In this document: positions 1 to 8,590 of the stretch, piece by piece | Layout: each line of letters opens with the position of its first letter | Numbering within the stretch: the stretch's first letter is position 1 | NCBI GenBank assembly: GCA_910585405.1 | Contig: CAJUDO010000001.1 | Location: 160,089 to 224,088 of the forward strand | Source of the DNA: an uncultured Peptococcaceae bacterium | GTDB lineage: Bacteria; Bacillota; Peptococcia; Peptococcales; Peptococcaceae | DNA length: 64,000 nucleotides | Direction: 5' to 3' | Made by a program: the position numbers and the translations under genes | The notes under the pieces: generated by a model | Databases searched by the model: none | What the model was told of the DNA's origin: nothing | The model's input: the letters and a program-made list of their open reading frames with translations, nothing else

Positions 1-1
1 G

Positions 2-673
2 GATACCGTTCTCGTCGTAGGTTTTGGCAACTGGAAGTCCACTCCCGATTCCCTGGGACCGCAGCTAATCAACCAATTGATGGCTACCCGTCACCTCCAC
101 GGCAACGTCCCCGAAGAAATCCTGAAAGGCGTGCGTCCCGTTGTCACCATAGCGCCCGGCGTGTTGGGCATGACCGGTATCGAATCTGCAGATATCGTGC
201 GCGGCATCGCAGAACGGATAAAACCCAGTCTTATTCTTGCCATCGACGCATTGGCCGCCGGCAGTGCAAGCCGTATCGGCACCACCATCCAAATCAGCGA
301 CACCGGCGTAACACCCGGCGTAGGCGTGGGCAACCAGCGGGCTGCAATCAATCAAGAAACCATGGGCATTCCGGTCATCTCCATCGGCGTTCCCACCATC
401 GTAAAGGCCCGCATCATTGCACATAATGTCTTAGAAGAATTCTGGAATCAGCTGCAAACACGCCGTCATCTTTCTCCTCTATTACAGGATCTTCCCCAGC
501 CGGCCCTGCACAATATGATGCAGAATGCACTGCAATCCTGTCAAACCGATTTGGAAGTCACTCCAAAGGAAATCGACGATCTCGTGCGCAACTGCAGCGT
601 CATCCTGGCCAACGCCATCACCCAGACACTGCATCCCAACATGAACGCCGACTTCGCCGCCAGCTTTTTCTAA
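2..673 (+). CDS. gpr: Spore germination protease GPR (5' partial)
   Basis: Germination protease, which degrades small acid-soluble spore proteins during germination. The frame is open from base 2, so the N-terminal part and start codon lie outside the window. The visible part begins DTVLVVGFGNWKSTPDSLGP, the characteristic GPR segment in which a glycine-rich strand precedes a conserved TPDSLGP turn. It continues through ALAAGSASRIGTTIQISDTG and a segment rich in PG/GVG, both typical of the family. About 223 residues are visible; family members are around 320-370. It runs into a terminator at 716-752. Identity is confident from these motifs; activity cannot be judged because the propeptide region is missing. 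Confidence 0.9.
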   Translation, partial: DTVLVVGFGNWKSTPDSLGPQLINQLMATRHLHGNVPEEILKGVRPVVTIAPGVLGMTGIESADIVRGIAERIKPSLILAIDALAAGSASRIGTTIQISDTGVTPGVGVGNQRAAINQETMGIPVISIGVPTIVKARIIAHNVLEEFWNQLQTRRHLSPLLQDLPQPALHNMMQNALQSCQTDLEVTPKEIDDLVRNCSVILANAITQTLHPNMNADFAASFF

Positions 674-715
674 GGCACCAACTCAATTCAAACAACAGCC
701 CCTTTCAAAGGACAA

Positions 716-752
716 GGCTCCTGCCAACGCAATGTGGCAAGAGCCATTTTTA
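716..752 (+). terminator. Rho-independent terminator after gpr
   Basis: Stem GGCTCcTGCCA / TGGCAaGAGCC around an 8-base loop, followed by ATTTTTAT. It lies 43 bases after the gpr stop codon. Confidence 0.8.
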
Positions 753-777
753 TATCGCCAAAAATCCACTCGGCAGG

Positions 778-1161
778 TTATTTTTTTGCACTGATCTGGT
801 CTAAATACTGACGCAATTCCTGCAAATCCGCCTCATCAATTCCCTGACCATCATACAAAGAAGCCACCAGACTTTTCAACGAATTTCTGTGCACCCGTTC
901 CAAAAAAGAACGGCTTTCCATCTGCAAATACTCCTCTTTGGCCACAGCCGGTGAAAAATAATGGAACCTCCCCCGTTTTTCTATCGTCAGAAAGCCCCGA
1001 TCTACTAAACGAGATAAAAAATTTAATACGGTAGTTTTTGCCCAATCTTTCTCTCCTACCAGTTTTTCCAGAATATACGGTGACGCCACAGGTTCCCCTG
1101 CATCCCATATAATCATCATCAAACGCAACTCGCTCTCCGGTAAACGTTTCATGTTTTCCAT
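778..1161 (-). CDS. BlaI/MecI/CopY-family transcriptional repressor
   Basis: Penicillinase-repressor family winged-helix DNA-binding protein of 127 residues. The N-terminal winged helix (LPESELRLMMIIWDAGEPV, then TTVLNFLSRLVDRGFLTIEKRGRFHYFSP) matches the family's recognition-helix and wing pattern, and a helical dimerisation tail follows. A longer frame opens at 1215, but an AAGGAG site lies correctly spaced before the ATG at 1161, so 1161 is preferred. BlaI-type repressors are usually released by a BlaR1-type membrane protease or by metal (CopY). No blaR1 partner or copper ATPase is adjacent, so the target is unknown. Confidence 0.8.
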   Translation of the reverse strand: MENMKRLPESELRLMMIIWDAGEPVASPYILEKLVGEKDWAKTTVLNFLSRLVDRGFLTIEKRGRFHYFSPAVAKEEYLQMESRSFLERVHRNSLKSLVASLYDGQGIDEADLQELRQYLDQISAKK

Positions 1162-1246
1162 AGCTACAACTCCTTCAACAAATTCTCCCTTTTCTCTTGT
1201 TTCTTTTGTTTCCACGAATAAATTTTATAGTACCAAAACTAGATAG

Positions 1247-1810
1247 TCAATGCCCAGTCCTGTTTTTATACCATTTTTTTCTTAAAACATTCTTGCGGAT
1301 AAAGGTAAACGCTGCTTCCTCGCCCTCATTTTTCAGCAGCAACAGCAATGTTTCCAAGAGAGCCTGAGACTCAGGATGCATCAAATAAGCCTGCTTGGAA
1401 TGTTCATAATACGCATACGGATCACTATCACAGTACTGCTCTTTGCGATAAGTCTTACTGGCCGCCATACGGTCACAGAACATCTCCACTACGTATTTCT
1501 CTGGCATACGAATGCCCGTCAGCATATGATCCCCCGTTGCACTATAATCAATCCAATACTCCAGATGATGTTTGTTCCGTCCCTTATGGTGCAGCCAGGC
1601 CGCGCTGTATCCCTTCGCCTTTCGCTCCGCATCATTGGGACTGCGATCGCCCTGATAATATCGCGCGCCCGCCAAAAATTCTGCTGGCATATATTTTGAC
1701 AAATCATGGGTAATTCCCTGATAATATAATCCTACTTTGAAGCAATGTTCCATCACCAGCTTTTTGTGATGACTGATTGTTTTCAGATGCTCCAACCACT
1801 TCATGTACAT
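1247..1810 (-). CDS. DUF5662 family protein
   Basis: Uncharacterised 187-residue cytosolic protein resembling the DUF5662 family of Firmicutes. It is rich in His, Tyr and Trp: the segments HHKKLVMEHCF, THDLSKYMPAEF and WLHHKGRNKHHLEYW recur in this family and look like a metal-binding arrangement (inference; no function has been established). An in-frame ATG two codons downstream is an alternative start. Transcribed away from the thioredoxin-like gene and towards the BlaI-type repressor. No signal peptide or membrane segment is seen. Confidence 0.65.
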   Translation of the reverse strand: MYMKWLEHLKTISHHKKLVMEHCFKVGLYYQGITHDLSKYMPAEFLAGARYYQGDRSPNDAERKAKGYSAAWLHHKGRNKHHLEYWIDYSATGDHMLTGIRMPEKYVVEMFCDRMAASKTYRKEQYCDSDPYAYYEHSKQAYLMHPESQALLETLLLLLKNEGEEAAFTFIRKNVLRKKWYKNRTGH

Positions 1811-1884
1811 CCCTGCCTCTACAGTTTTTCTGTTTCATTATAACAAAAAATCATAAAAAAATAAAAGTAAAATGTAAAGAGGTA

Positions 1885-1914
1885 TTGTATTTTATCCTGC
1901 AATCATGCTATGAT
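1885..1914 (+). promoter_or_regulatory. Predicted sigma-A promoter for the thioredoxin-like gene
   Basis: TTGTAT, 18 bases, TATGAT, ending 55 bases before the ATG at 1970. The SD GAGGTGAT lies at the correct distance before that ATG. Confidence 0.5.
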
Positions 1915-1969
1915 AAAGAAAAATATACTGCATTACATACGCACAATCCTATTTTGAGGTGATATTTTC

Positions 1970-2296
1970 ATGGAAGCATTGACACAAGCAACATTCCAGC
2001 AGCTTTTGCTGGACGAAAAGCGCACCGGTCTGGTCCTCTTTGTAAAAGAAGGCTGCCCTATCTGTCAAGAATTGCACCCACTCGTCGAAGAAATTGAGCA
2101 GGGTTATACAGACAAACCCTTCGGCTTCTATTATGTAGATGCCGTCGCTGAAGAAAGCTTTTACAAAAGCCTCAAGCTTCAGGGCACCCCTACCGTACTG
2201 TTCTACCGTGACGGACAGCAATGCAACAAATTCACAGGTCTGCGGGAATATGAAGAAATCGAGTTCCTCATCGACCGCGTATTGTCCGGCAAATAA
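1970..2296 (+). CDS. Thioredoxin-like thiol-disulfide protein
   Basis: Single-domain thioredoxin-fold protein of 108 residues. The redox motif is CPIC (Cys29, Cys32) rather than the canonical CGPC, and the cis-proline loop is GTPTVLFYRDG. There is no signal peptide, so it is probably cytosolic. A strong GAGGTGAT ribosome-binding site fixes the start. It is monocistronic: its own promoter upstream and a terminator right after. CPIC would give a redox potential different from thioredoxin A (inference). No dedicated reductase is adjacent. Confidence 0.8.
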   Translation: MEALTQATFQQLLLDEKRTGLVLFVKEGCPICQELHPLVEEIEQGYTDKPFGFYYVDAVAEESFYKSLKLQGTPTVLFYRDGQQCNKFTGLREYEEIEFLIDRVLSGK

Positions 2297-2309
2297 TATG
2301 CCTATATAG

Positions 2310-2348
2310 ACACGCCGTATGTTTCACTGAAAACAACGGCGTGTTTTT
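2310..2348 (+). terminator. Terminator after the thioredoxin-like gene
   Basis: 8-bp stem ACACGCCG / CGGCGTGT with a 19-base loop, then TTTTAT. It is 13 bases downstream of the stop codon. Confidence 0.75.
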
Positions 2349-2401
2349 ATGTTGGTCAATTCGCTTGCTTTTCCTGCTGCAACTTCATTTTTCTTTCTAT
2401 A

Positions 2402-4453
2402 CTATGATTCCTGCAGATTCATCCTTCTCTGATACACCTGCTCAGCCTTCCTGCGCAAGGGCTCATATTTGGGCTGTTCCAGACCTTCCTCCAAGATTTT
2501 CTCCGCCAACCGGCGACTTTGCTCCAATATTTTCACATCATGCACCAAATCAGCAATTTTCAAATCAGGCAAGCCGTGCTGCCGCGTGCCCAATACCTCG
2601 CCTGCGCCCCGCAGCAAAAAGTCCTCCTCGGCAATCACAAACCCATCGGTATATTTCACCATGACCGCCATGCGCCGCTTACCATCATCCGTTTTGGGCT
2701 CTGCCACCAGAAAACAATACGCCTGCTCGCCGCCTCTGCCTACCCGGCCCCGCAGCTGGTGCAGCTGCGCCAGACCAAAACGTTCCGCATTCTCAATGAC
2801 CATCACATTTGCATTGGGCACATCTACACCCACCTCAATTACCGTGGTGGATACCAATATTTGCAGCATACCGGCACGGAACTGCTCCATAATCTCCCCC
2901 TTCTCAGCAGGAGGCATTTTGCCGTGCAAGAGTCCCACCCCATAGTCAGGGAATACATTCACCGCCAAATGGTCCGCCAGCTGCGTAGCATTTTCCAAAT
3001 CCATTTTCTCCGACTCCTCCACCAGAGGACAGACAATATAGATTTGAAAACCCGCTGCCACTTGCTCCCGCAAAAAGCGATACAACCCTTCCCGCTTATG
3101 CTCGCCGATACAATAGGTCTTGATGGCCTGCCGTCCCGGAGGCAGCTCGTCAATCACAGAGAGCGCCATATCTCCATAAAGCGTCAACGCCAGCGAGCGG
3201 GGAATGGGCGTGGCTGTCATCACCAGTACGTCCGGCGCCAGGCCCTTGTTTTCCAGCGCCAGGCGCTGCCGTACACCAAAGCGATGTTGTTCATCAATCA
3301 CCACCACGCCCAGATTGGCAAACTGCACCTCCTTCTGAATCAGCGCGTGGGTGCCTACCACCAGCTGGCAAGTCCCATCCTGCAATTTTTTATAGATACA
3401 CTCCCGTTTTTTCCTGTTTAAGCTTCCCGTGAGCAGCTCCGGCTCCACACCCAATGCCTGCAGCTTCTCCCGCAGATTCAAAAAATGCTGCTCCGCCAAA
3501 ATCTCTGTAGGCGTCATCAACACTGCCTGATATCCGCCGCTCACTGCTTTCAGCAGCGCATAAACAGCCACCATCGTTTTCCCGCTGCCCACATCGCCCT
3601 GCACCAGTCGCTTCATAGCCTTGGAGGATTCCATATCCTTTTTGACTTCTAAAATCACCTTTTTCTGCGCATCGGTCAAGGCAAAGGGCAGCTGCCGGAA
3701 AAACTGTCCTGCCAGCACCTCCTGTCTCCCATGGGCAATGCCTTCCTTTTTTTCAATCAGGCTGTGCAGCCCCATTCCCAGCAACAGCTCCAGAAATTCA
3801 TCGAACACCAGCCTATGCCTAGCACGATTCAGCTGCTGCCAGTCCTCAGGAAAATGAATCTGATAGAGCGCATCCCGATAACCTAGCAAATGATATTCTT
3901 CCAGCTCTTCCTGCGGAAGAAATTCCTCCAACCCATCTATCTCCTGCTGCAGGACCTGCTCCACCAGCTTGCGCAGCTGCTTGCCGCTACTGCGCTCCGT
4001 ACCTCGGTATATGGGCACGATACGCTGAAAATTACGCAAGTCCTCCTCATCCTCAATGAGCTCAAAATCATTCACGGAAATCTGCCGCACTGTACCCTTG
4101 CCGACCTTGCCCGTCGCTACAATTTGCAAACCCGGCTGCAGCTTTCCCTTCAAATGATTTTGATTAAACCACACCAGCACTGCATTGCCATCGGCACAGC
4201 GAACAGGCACCCGCAGCATCTTCAATCCCCGTCTGGGATAAACCTCCTGCACCTGCCCGAGAATCCCTGTCACGGTTTCCGTATCGCCCTCCTGCATCTC
4301 CTTAAGCGGTTTCAAGTGTGTACGATCTTCATAACGGTACGGATAGTGTTCCAGCAAATCGCCCACAGTCACAATCCCCAGCTTTTGCAAATCAGCTGCC
4401 CGCTGCTTCCCGATTCCTTTCAAAACCGTAATGGGTTCCTCTTTTTTTCTCAT
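2402..4453 (-). CDS. recG: ATP-dependent DNA helicase RecG
   Basis: Branch-migration helicase that remodels Holliday junctions and stalled forks. The 683-residue length is full size. An N-terminal wedge/OB domain (VTGILGQVQEVYPRRG) is followed by helicase motifs: Walker A GDVGSGKT, motif II VIDEQHRFGVRQR (DEQH box), TATPIPRSLALTLYGD, and the late motifs STTVIEVGVDVPNA and QLHQLRGRVGRGG. The start has a strong AAGGAGGTG site 5 bases upstream. It lies 39 bases downstream of tyrA on the same strand, so the two are probably co-transcribed. Confidence 0.97.
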   Translation of the reverse strand: MRKKEEPITVLKGIGKQRAADLQKLGIVTVGDLLEHYPYRYEDRTHLKPLKEMQEGDTETVTGILGQVQEVYPRRGLKMLRVPVRCADGNAVLVWFNQNHLKGKLQPGLQIVATGKVGKGTVRQISVNDFELIEDEEDLRNFQRIVPIYRGTERSSGKQLRKLVEQVLQQEIDGLEEFLPQEELEEYHLLGYRDALYQIHFPEDWQQLNRARHRLVFDEFLELLLGMGLHSLIEKKEGIAHGRQEVLAGQFFRQLPFALTDAQKKVILEVKKDMESSKAMKRLVQGDVGSGKTMVAVYALLKAVSGGYQAVLMTPTEILAEQHFLNLREKLQALGVEPELLTGSLNRKKRECIYKKLQDGTCQLVVGTHALIQKEVQFANLGVVVIDEQHRFGVRQRLALENKGLAPDVLVMTATPIPRSLALTLYGDMALSVIDELPPGRQAIKTYCIGEHKREGLYRFLREQVAAGFQIYIVCPLVEESEKMDLENATQLADHLAVNVFPDYGVGLLHGKMPPAEKGEIMEQFRAGMLQILVSTTVIEVGVDVPNANVMVIENAERFGLAQLHQLRGRVGRGGEQAYCFLVAEPKTDDGKRRMAVMVKYTDGFVIAEEDFLLRGAGEVLGTRQHGLPDLKIADLVHDVKILEQSRRLAEKILEEGLEQPKYEPLRRKAEQVYQRRMNLQES

Positions 4454-4492
4454 CTCCGCACCTCCTTCTTCTCTTGTTGGACCGAACTACCG

Positions 4493-5347
4493 CTACTCTG
4501 TGATAGAATGTTGCAGACTCCATTCCTTCAAAATACGACCGTCCCGCAGCAAGCTGCGCATTCGCTCTGCATCTCCGTCAGCCAGCGCATCACGATACTC
4601 TGCCAATGCTGCCATAATAGTATCAATCTCATATAACAGCGCCGGGCGGTTCATCAAAAACAACTCCGTCCACATATCCTCATTCAGTCTTGCCACCCGC
4701 GTGAGGTCCCGAAAGCTACCTGCGCTGAAACCGCTTTCTTCCTTTACCGTAGGGCTTTTAATATAAGCACTGGATACCACATGGGCCAGCTGAGAGGTAA
4801 AAGCAATGGTCTGATCATGCTTTTCCGGCGTTGTATATACAATCCGCCCAAATTTCAGCTCAAGCATGAGCTGCTCCACCGTCTTTTTTTTCTCCTCCGG
4901 TATCTCTCCTACCGGCGTAAAGATCACGCTGGCGCCTTTGTACAAATCAGCCTGGGAATAGGCAAAGCCTGAAAATTCCCTTCCTGCCATCGGATGGCAG
5001 CCGATAAAGATCACACCCCGCGCCGCCAGCACATCCTGCACCGCTTTTACAATACTCTCTTTCACACCACCAGCATCAATTACAATGCTGCCTGGGCGAA
5101 AATATTGCTGATTCTCCAAAATAAAATCAATAATCCCCTGGGGATGGAGACAGATAATACTCAAGTCCGCTGCACCCAACTGTTCTGGAATAATCGCCTT
5201 ATCAATGGCGTCGGCATGAAGCGCCATCTGTACCGATTTACTGTTCAAATCCCTTCCCACGCCCAAACAAGTGTGATGGGTGTATGCTTTTATCGCTTTG
5301 CAAAACGAACCACCAATTAATCCTAATCCTACTACTGCAATCTGCAT
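4493..5347 (-). CDS. tyrA: Prephenate dehydrogenase
   Basis: NAD(P)-dependent oxidative decarboxylation of prephenate (or arogenate) in tyrosine synthesis. The N-terminal Rossmann motif is VGLGLIGGSFCKA. The conserved substrate-binding segment is IFIGCHPMAGREFSGF, followed by the helical dimerisation domain with SAGSFRDLTRVA. The 284-residue length corresponds to a stand-alone dehydrogenase with no chorismate mutase or ACT domain, so feedback inhibition through an ACT domain is not expected. Upstream, two palindromes sit between it and the divergent transporter operon. Confidence 0.93.
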   Translation of the reverse strand: MQIAVVGLGLIGGSFCKAIKAYTHHTCLGVGRDLNSKSVQMALHADAIDKAIIPEQLGAADLSIICLHPQGIIDFILENQQYFRPGSIVIDAGGVKESIVKAVQDVLAARGVIFIGCHPMAGREFSGFAYSQADLYKGASVIFTPVGEIPEEKKKTVEQLMLELKFGRIVYTTPEKHDQTIAFTSQLAHVVSSAYIKSPTVKEESGFSAGSFRDLTRVARLNEDMWTELFLMNRPALLYEIDTIMAALAEYRDALADGDAERMRSLLRDGRILKEWSLQHSITE

Positions 5348-5445
5348 GATATCACCTCAAAAAAATTCTATGTGCCAGTTCACTGCCATTAGTTTACTAT
5401 TTCTTGTTTTCTCTGGCAAGGCCAATTTGCAAAAGGTTATCTGTT

Positions 5446-5461
5446 TCCTGAATTTTCAGGA
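5446..5461. promoter_or_regulatory. 16-bp palindrome in the tyrA/transporter intergenic region
   Basis: TCCTGAAttTTCAGGA is a perfect inverted repeat with a 2-base centre. It is too tight for an RNA hairpin and better read as a protein-binding operator, about 100 bases upstream of tyrA. Confidence 0.4.
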
Positions 5462-5504
5462 CAACGACACCCTGTCGCCAGATGTACAATTTGTCAGAAA
5501 AAAT

Positions 5505-5524
5505 ATACCATTTTGCTATGGTAT
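5505..5524. promoter_or_regulatory. Second palindrome upstream of the transporter promoter
   Basis: ATACCAT / ATGGTAT, perfect 7-bp arms with a 6-base centre, just upstream of the predicted -35 at 5540. Plausible operator for the betaine-type transporter operon. Confidence 0.4.
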
Positions 5525-5539
5525 CCTAAAATATCGTAC

Positions 5540-5568
5540 TTTTCTCTACTTTCCTGATATGCTATAAT
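5540..5568 (+). promoter_or_regulatory. Predicted promoter of the betaine-type transporter operon
   Basis: Weak -35 TTTTCT, 17 bases, consensus -10 TATAAT. A small GTACC / GGTAC hairpin follows in the leader at about 5582-5600, before the SD at 5621. Confidence 0.45.
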
Positions 5569-5633
5569 AAAATTCGACATTGTACCTAGTATTCACGGTA
5601 CCCAAAACGATAACCACACAGGAGGTGAGATAG

Positions 5634-6299
5634 TTGTTCCAAGAAATGCTTCAACTGTATCAAGCCCGACAATCATTTTTCAACCAGCTGCTTTTGGAGC
5701 ATTTACAACTCTCGGCAATATCCATTCTCTTCGCTCTGATTTTAGGATTGGCACTGGGCATACTCATCGCACAGCAGGACCGATTTTCCCTGCCAGTGCT
5801 GGGAACCATCAATTTTATTTACACCATCCCATCCATTGCGCTGTTTGGTTTGCTGCTGCCCTTCACCGGAATCGGCAATAAAACCGCCGTGATTGCGCTC
5901 ACCGTTTATGCGCTTCTGCCTGTCGTGCGCAACACCTACACCGGTCTGACCAATGTGGATCCTATCATCCTAGAAGCAGGCATCGGCATGGGCAGCACCC
6001 CGTGGCAGCTCTTATGGAAAATCAAGCTGCCGCTGGCGCTGCCTGTCATTATGGCAGGTATCCGCAATATGGTCGTCATGGTGATTGCCACCTGCGGGAT
6101 TGCCTCGTTTATCGGCGCAGGGGGATTGGGCGTGGCCATTTACCGCGGTATCACCACCAACCAGTTCGCCATGACCTATACTGGCAGTCTGATGATTGCC
6201 GCCGTGGCCCTGTTCTGCGATATCGCCCTGGGACGATTGGAAAAGTATGTCACATTGCGGATAAACGGCAAAATTCCGACAAAGAAAAAACATGCTTGA
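5634..6299 (+). CDS. Glycine betaine/choline-type ABC transporter permease
   Basis: Inner-membrane permease of the OpuBB/OpuCB/YehY type, 221 residues with about six hydrophobic segments. It carries the binding-protein-dependent transport signature around EAGIGMGSTPWQLLWKIKLP (EAA loop), which contacts the ATPase. The start is TTG at 5634, with a strong GGAGGTGAG site 4 bases before it. First gene of an operon with the solute-binding lipoprotein and the ATPase. OpuC-type systems usually have two permeases; only one is present here, so it probably works as a homodimer (inference). Confidence 0.88.
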   Translation: MFQEMLQLYQARQSFFNQLLLEHLQLSAISILFALILGLALGILIAQQDRFSLPVLGTINFIYTIPSIALFGLLLPFTGIGNKTAVIALTVYALLPVVRNTYTGLTNVDPIILEAGIGMGSTPWQLLWKIKLPLALPVIMAGIRNMVVMVIATCGIASFIGAGGLGVAIYRGITTNQFAMTYTGSLMIAAVALFCDIALGRLEKYVTLRINGKIPTKKKHA

Positions 6300-6379
6300 C
6301 AATGGCCATTCTAAAAAGATTTTTGCCCCATGCGCTTGCCAGAAAACATAAACTATTTTACAAAAAGGAGAACTTCACA

Positions 6380-7306
6380 ATGAACCACACCTGCAAAAAA
6401 ATATTTTCCATCTTGCTGCTATGTACCGTTGCGCTGCTGGCATTCTCAGGCTGCGGTGCCAAACAGGCCCAGCAAACCGAAGCCAATAGCGAACCGCTGC
6501 GCGTTGGCTGCAAATCCATGCCGGAACAGATGATTTTACAGGAAATCCTGTCCCAGCTTATTGAAGCAAAGACCGATATCACCGTAGAACGCATTGACCC
6601 CATCGCCGGAGGCTCCAGCAATTTGCAGGTAGCAATGGAAAGCGGCGAATTGGATTTATATCCCGAATATACCGGCACTGGCTGGCTCACCGTGCTCAAA
6701 CTGGAAGAAACCGACAATGCCGATTACATGTTCACCGAGCTGAACAAACGCTACAACGAACAATACGACATGTCTTGGGTCAGTCTCTATGGTTTTGAAA
6801 ATACCTACACCTTAGCTGTACGCGCAGAAACAGCCCAACAATACCATTTGGAAAAAATCTCTGATTTGGCAGCAGTCAGCGACCAGCTGGTGTTCGGCGC
6901 CAACTTCGACTATTTTGAACGAGAAGACGGCTATGATAAAGTCTGCGCCACCTATAATCTGCATTTCAAAGATACTGCCGAGGTCGATATGGGCTTAAAA
7001 TATCAAACCCTCAATGAAAAGAAATGCGACGTCATCAACGCTTACACCACCGATTCTCAGATTGCCGAATACGGCTTGGTGACCTTAGCCGACGATAAAA
7101 AACTGTTCACCGATTACCGCTGCAGCACCGTCGTGCGCAATGACGCTCTGCAAAATTACCCCCAGCTGCAGGAGGTATTGGAACTCATGGACGGACTCAT
7201 CAGCAATGAAGAAATGATTCAGATGAACTACGACTTGAACACCAACCACCGTCTGGAAAGCGATATCGCCAGAGAATTTTTGCAGGCGAAGGGGCTGGTA
7301 GACTGA
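6380..7306 (+). CDS. Osmoprotectant-type solute-binding lipoprotein
   Basis: Substrate-binding protein of the OpuAC/OsmX type (308 residues), predicted to be lipid-anchored. The signal peptide begins MNHTCKKIFSILLL and ends in the lipobox LAFSGC, with the acylated Cys at about residue 25. The mature part has KSMPEQMILQEILSQLIEA and ESGELDLYPEYTGTGW, hallmark segments for quaternary-amine binding proteins. The frame is open much further upstream, but the ATG at 6380 follows an AAAGGAG site and begins the signal peptide. Its TGA overlaps the ATG of the ATPase gene by one base. The actual ligand cannot be read from sequence. Confidence 0.88.
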   Translation: MNHTCKKIFSILLLCTVALLAFSGCGAKQAQQTEANSEPLRVGCKSMPEQMILQEILSQLIEAKTDITVERIDPIAGGSSNLQVAMESGELDLYPEYTGTGWLTVLKLEETDNADYMFTELNKRYNEQYDMSWVSLYGFENTYTLAVRAETAQQYHLEKISDLAAVSDQLVFGANFDYFEREDGYDKVCATYNLHFKDTAEVDMGLKYQTLNEKKCDVINAYTTDSQIAEYGLVTLADDKKLFTDYRCSTVVRNDALQNYPQLQEVLELMDGLISNEEMIQMNYDLNTNHRLESDIAREFLQAKGLVD

Positions 7307-8019
7307 TGGACGCAGTCATCCAGTTTCTGCAGGCGGGAAAACAATATCAATCTCACTGGGCGTTGGAGCCGCTCACCTTGTCCGTCGCTCCGGGAGAATT
7401 TCTCAGTATTGTAGGTTCCTCCGGCGGCGGCAAGACCACACTGCTCAAACTAATCAACGGACTTTTGCTGCCCAGCGCTGGCAAAGTATTGGTTTTGGGG
7501 CAGGATACCACCCAGGTAGACTTGATTGCACTCCGGCGGCAAATCGGCTATGTTATCCAGGGTGCAGCATTGTTTCCCCATCTCTCTATCGCCGACAATA
7601 TCAACTATGTGCCCGCACTTTCAGGCACATCGCTGTCCCAGGCACAACTGGCCCGGCTGATGGCCATGGTGGATTTACCACTGGAATTGCTGGAGCGCTA
7701 TCCCATCAGCCTCAGCGGCGGTCAGCAGCAGCGGGTGGGGATTGCCCGCGCTTTGGCCAACAACCCGCCCATTATGCTCATGGACGAGCCCTTCGGCGCA
7801 GTGGATGAAATCACGCGCACCGTACTGCAGGACAGCATTCAGCAGCTGCACCACCAGCTGCAAACCACTATTATTTTTGTCACCCACAACATTCGAGAGG
7901 CGCTGCGTTTATCTGACCGGGTCCTGATCATCAATCACGGTCAGGTACAGCAGCTGGACACACCCGCCCACATTCAGCAGCAGCCTGCCAATGAATATGT
8001 AGCACGCTTATTACGATAA
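7306..8019 (+). CDS. Betaine/choline-type ABC transporter ATPase
   Basis: Cytosolic ATP-hydrolysing subunit (237 residues). Walker A is GSSGGGKTT, the Q-loop lies in YVIQGAALFPHL, the signature is LSGGQQQRVGIARA, Walker B is IMLMDEPFGAVDE, and the switch histidine lies in IFVTHNIREAL. It lacks the C-terminal tandem CBS domains that sense ionic strength in OpuA/OpuCA, so osmotic gating, if any, must work differently. Translationally coupled to the binding protein and followed after 13 bases by a PPOX-family gene. Confidence 0.9.
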   Translation: MDAVIQFLQAGKQYQSHWALEPLTLSVAPGEFLSIVGSSGGGKTTLLKLINGLLLPSAGKVLVLGQDTTQVDLIALRRQIGYVIQGAALFPHLSIADNINYVPALSGTSLSQAQLARLMAMVDLPLELLERYPISLSGGQQQRVGIARALANNPPIMLMDEPFGAVDEITRTVLQDSIQQLHHQLQTTIIFVTHNIREALRLSDRVLIINHGQVQQLDTPAHIQQQPANEYVARLLR

Positions 8020-8032
8020 AGGAGAGATTATG

Positions 8033-8506
8033 ATGCGTAGAAAAGACCGTGAAATCACGGACCTGCAACAGATTACAGCCATTATGGAGCGATGCGATGC
8101 CTGTCGCCTGGGGCTCAATGACAACGGCGCACCCTATATAGTGCCCTTATGCTTTGGATATACCGTCAAGGATAAAGCGTATATTACCCTGTTTTTCCAC
8201 AGCGCCGGTGAAGGCCACAAGCTGGACCTGCTCCGCAAAGACAACCATGTCGCCTTTGAAATGGATACTGCCCACGACCTGTTCTCCCGTGGCAGTGATA
8301 CATGCGGATATGGGATGCGCTATCAATGCGTCATGGGCACCGGAACAGCTCGTCTTGTCACAGAGGACAGCGAAAAGGCAGCCGCCTTTGACCATATCAT
8401 GGCCCACTACACCCAGGAGAAGCTGCCCTACAGCAGCACTGCCCTGCATGCCGCTATCATCATCGCCGTGGATGTGCTCTCCATCAGCTGTAAAGTGCAT
8501 CAATAA
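8033..8506 (+). CDS. Pyridoxamine 5'-phosphate oxidase-family (NimA-like) flavoprotein
   Basis: Small flavin-binding split-barrel protein (157 residues) resembling the NimA/nitroimidazole-reductase branch. Its core is CRLGLNDNGAPYIVPLCFGY, then ITLFFHSAGEGHKLDLLRKD and VAFEMD, the usual FMN-site pattern. Two adjacent ATGs (8030 and 8033) follow AAAGGAGAG; the second has better spacing. It is last in the transporter operon. Nim proteins can reduce 5-nitroimidazoles, but most members have unknown natural substrates, so resistance should not be assumed. Confidence 0.8.
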   Translation: MRRKDREITDLQQITAIMERCDACRLGLNDNGAPYIVPLCFGYTVKDKAYITLFFHSAGEGHKLDLLRKDNHVAFEMDTAHDLFSRGSDTCGYGMRYQCVMGTGTARLVTEDSEKAAAFDHIMAHYTQEKLPYSSTALHAAIIIAVDVLSISCKVHQ

Positions 8507-8531
8507 TACACAATAACACGCCTGTCATAGC

Positions 8532-8578
8532 AAAAAGAATCGCGCGGACTTCTCCTGAAATCTGCGCGATTCTTTTTC
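8532..8578. terminator. Bidirectional terminator between convergent operons
   Basis: Stem AGAATCGCGC / GCGCGATTCT with a T-run on the plus side (TTTTTC) and an A-run on the other, so it can serve both the transporter operon and the minus-strand activase genes. Confidence 0.85.
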
Positions 8579-8590
8579 ATTTTTATGGTT

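Noticed and set aside
2519..3421. 300-codon plus frame opposite recG
   Set aside because: Antisense shadow of recG; no SD and no family pattern, while recG motifs are complete.
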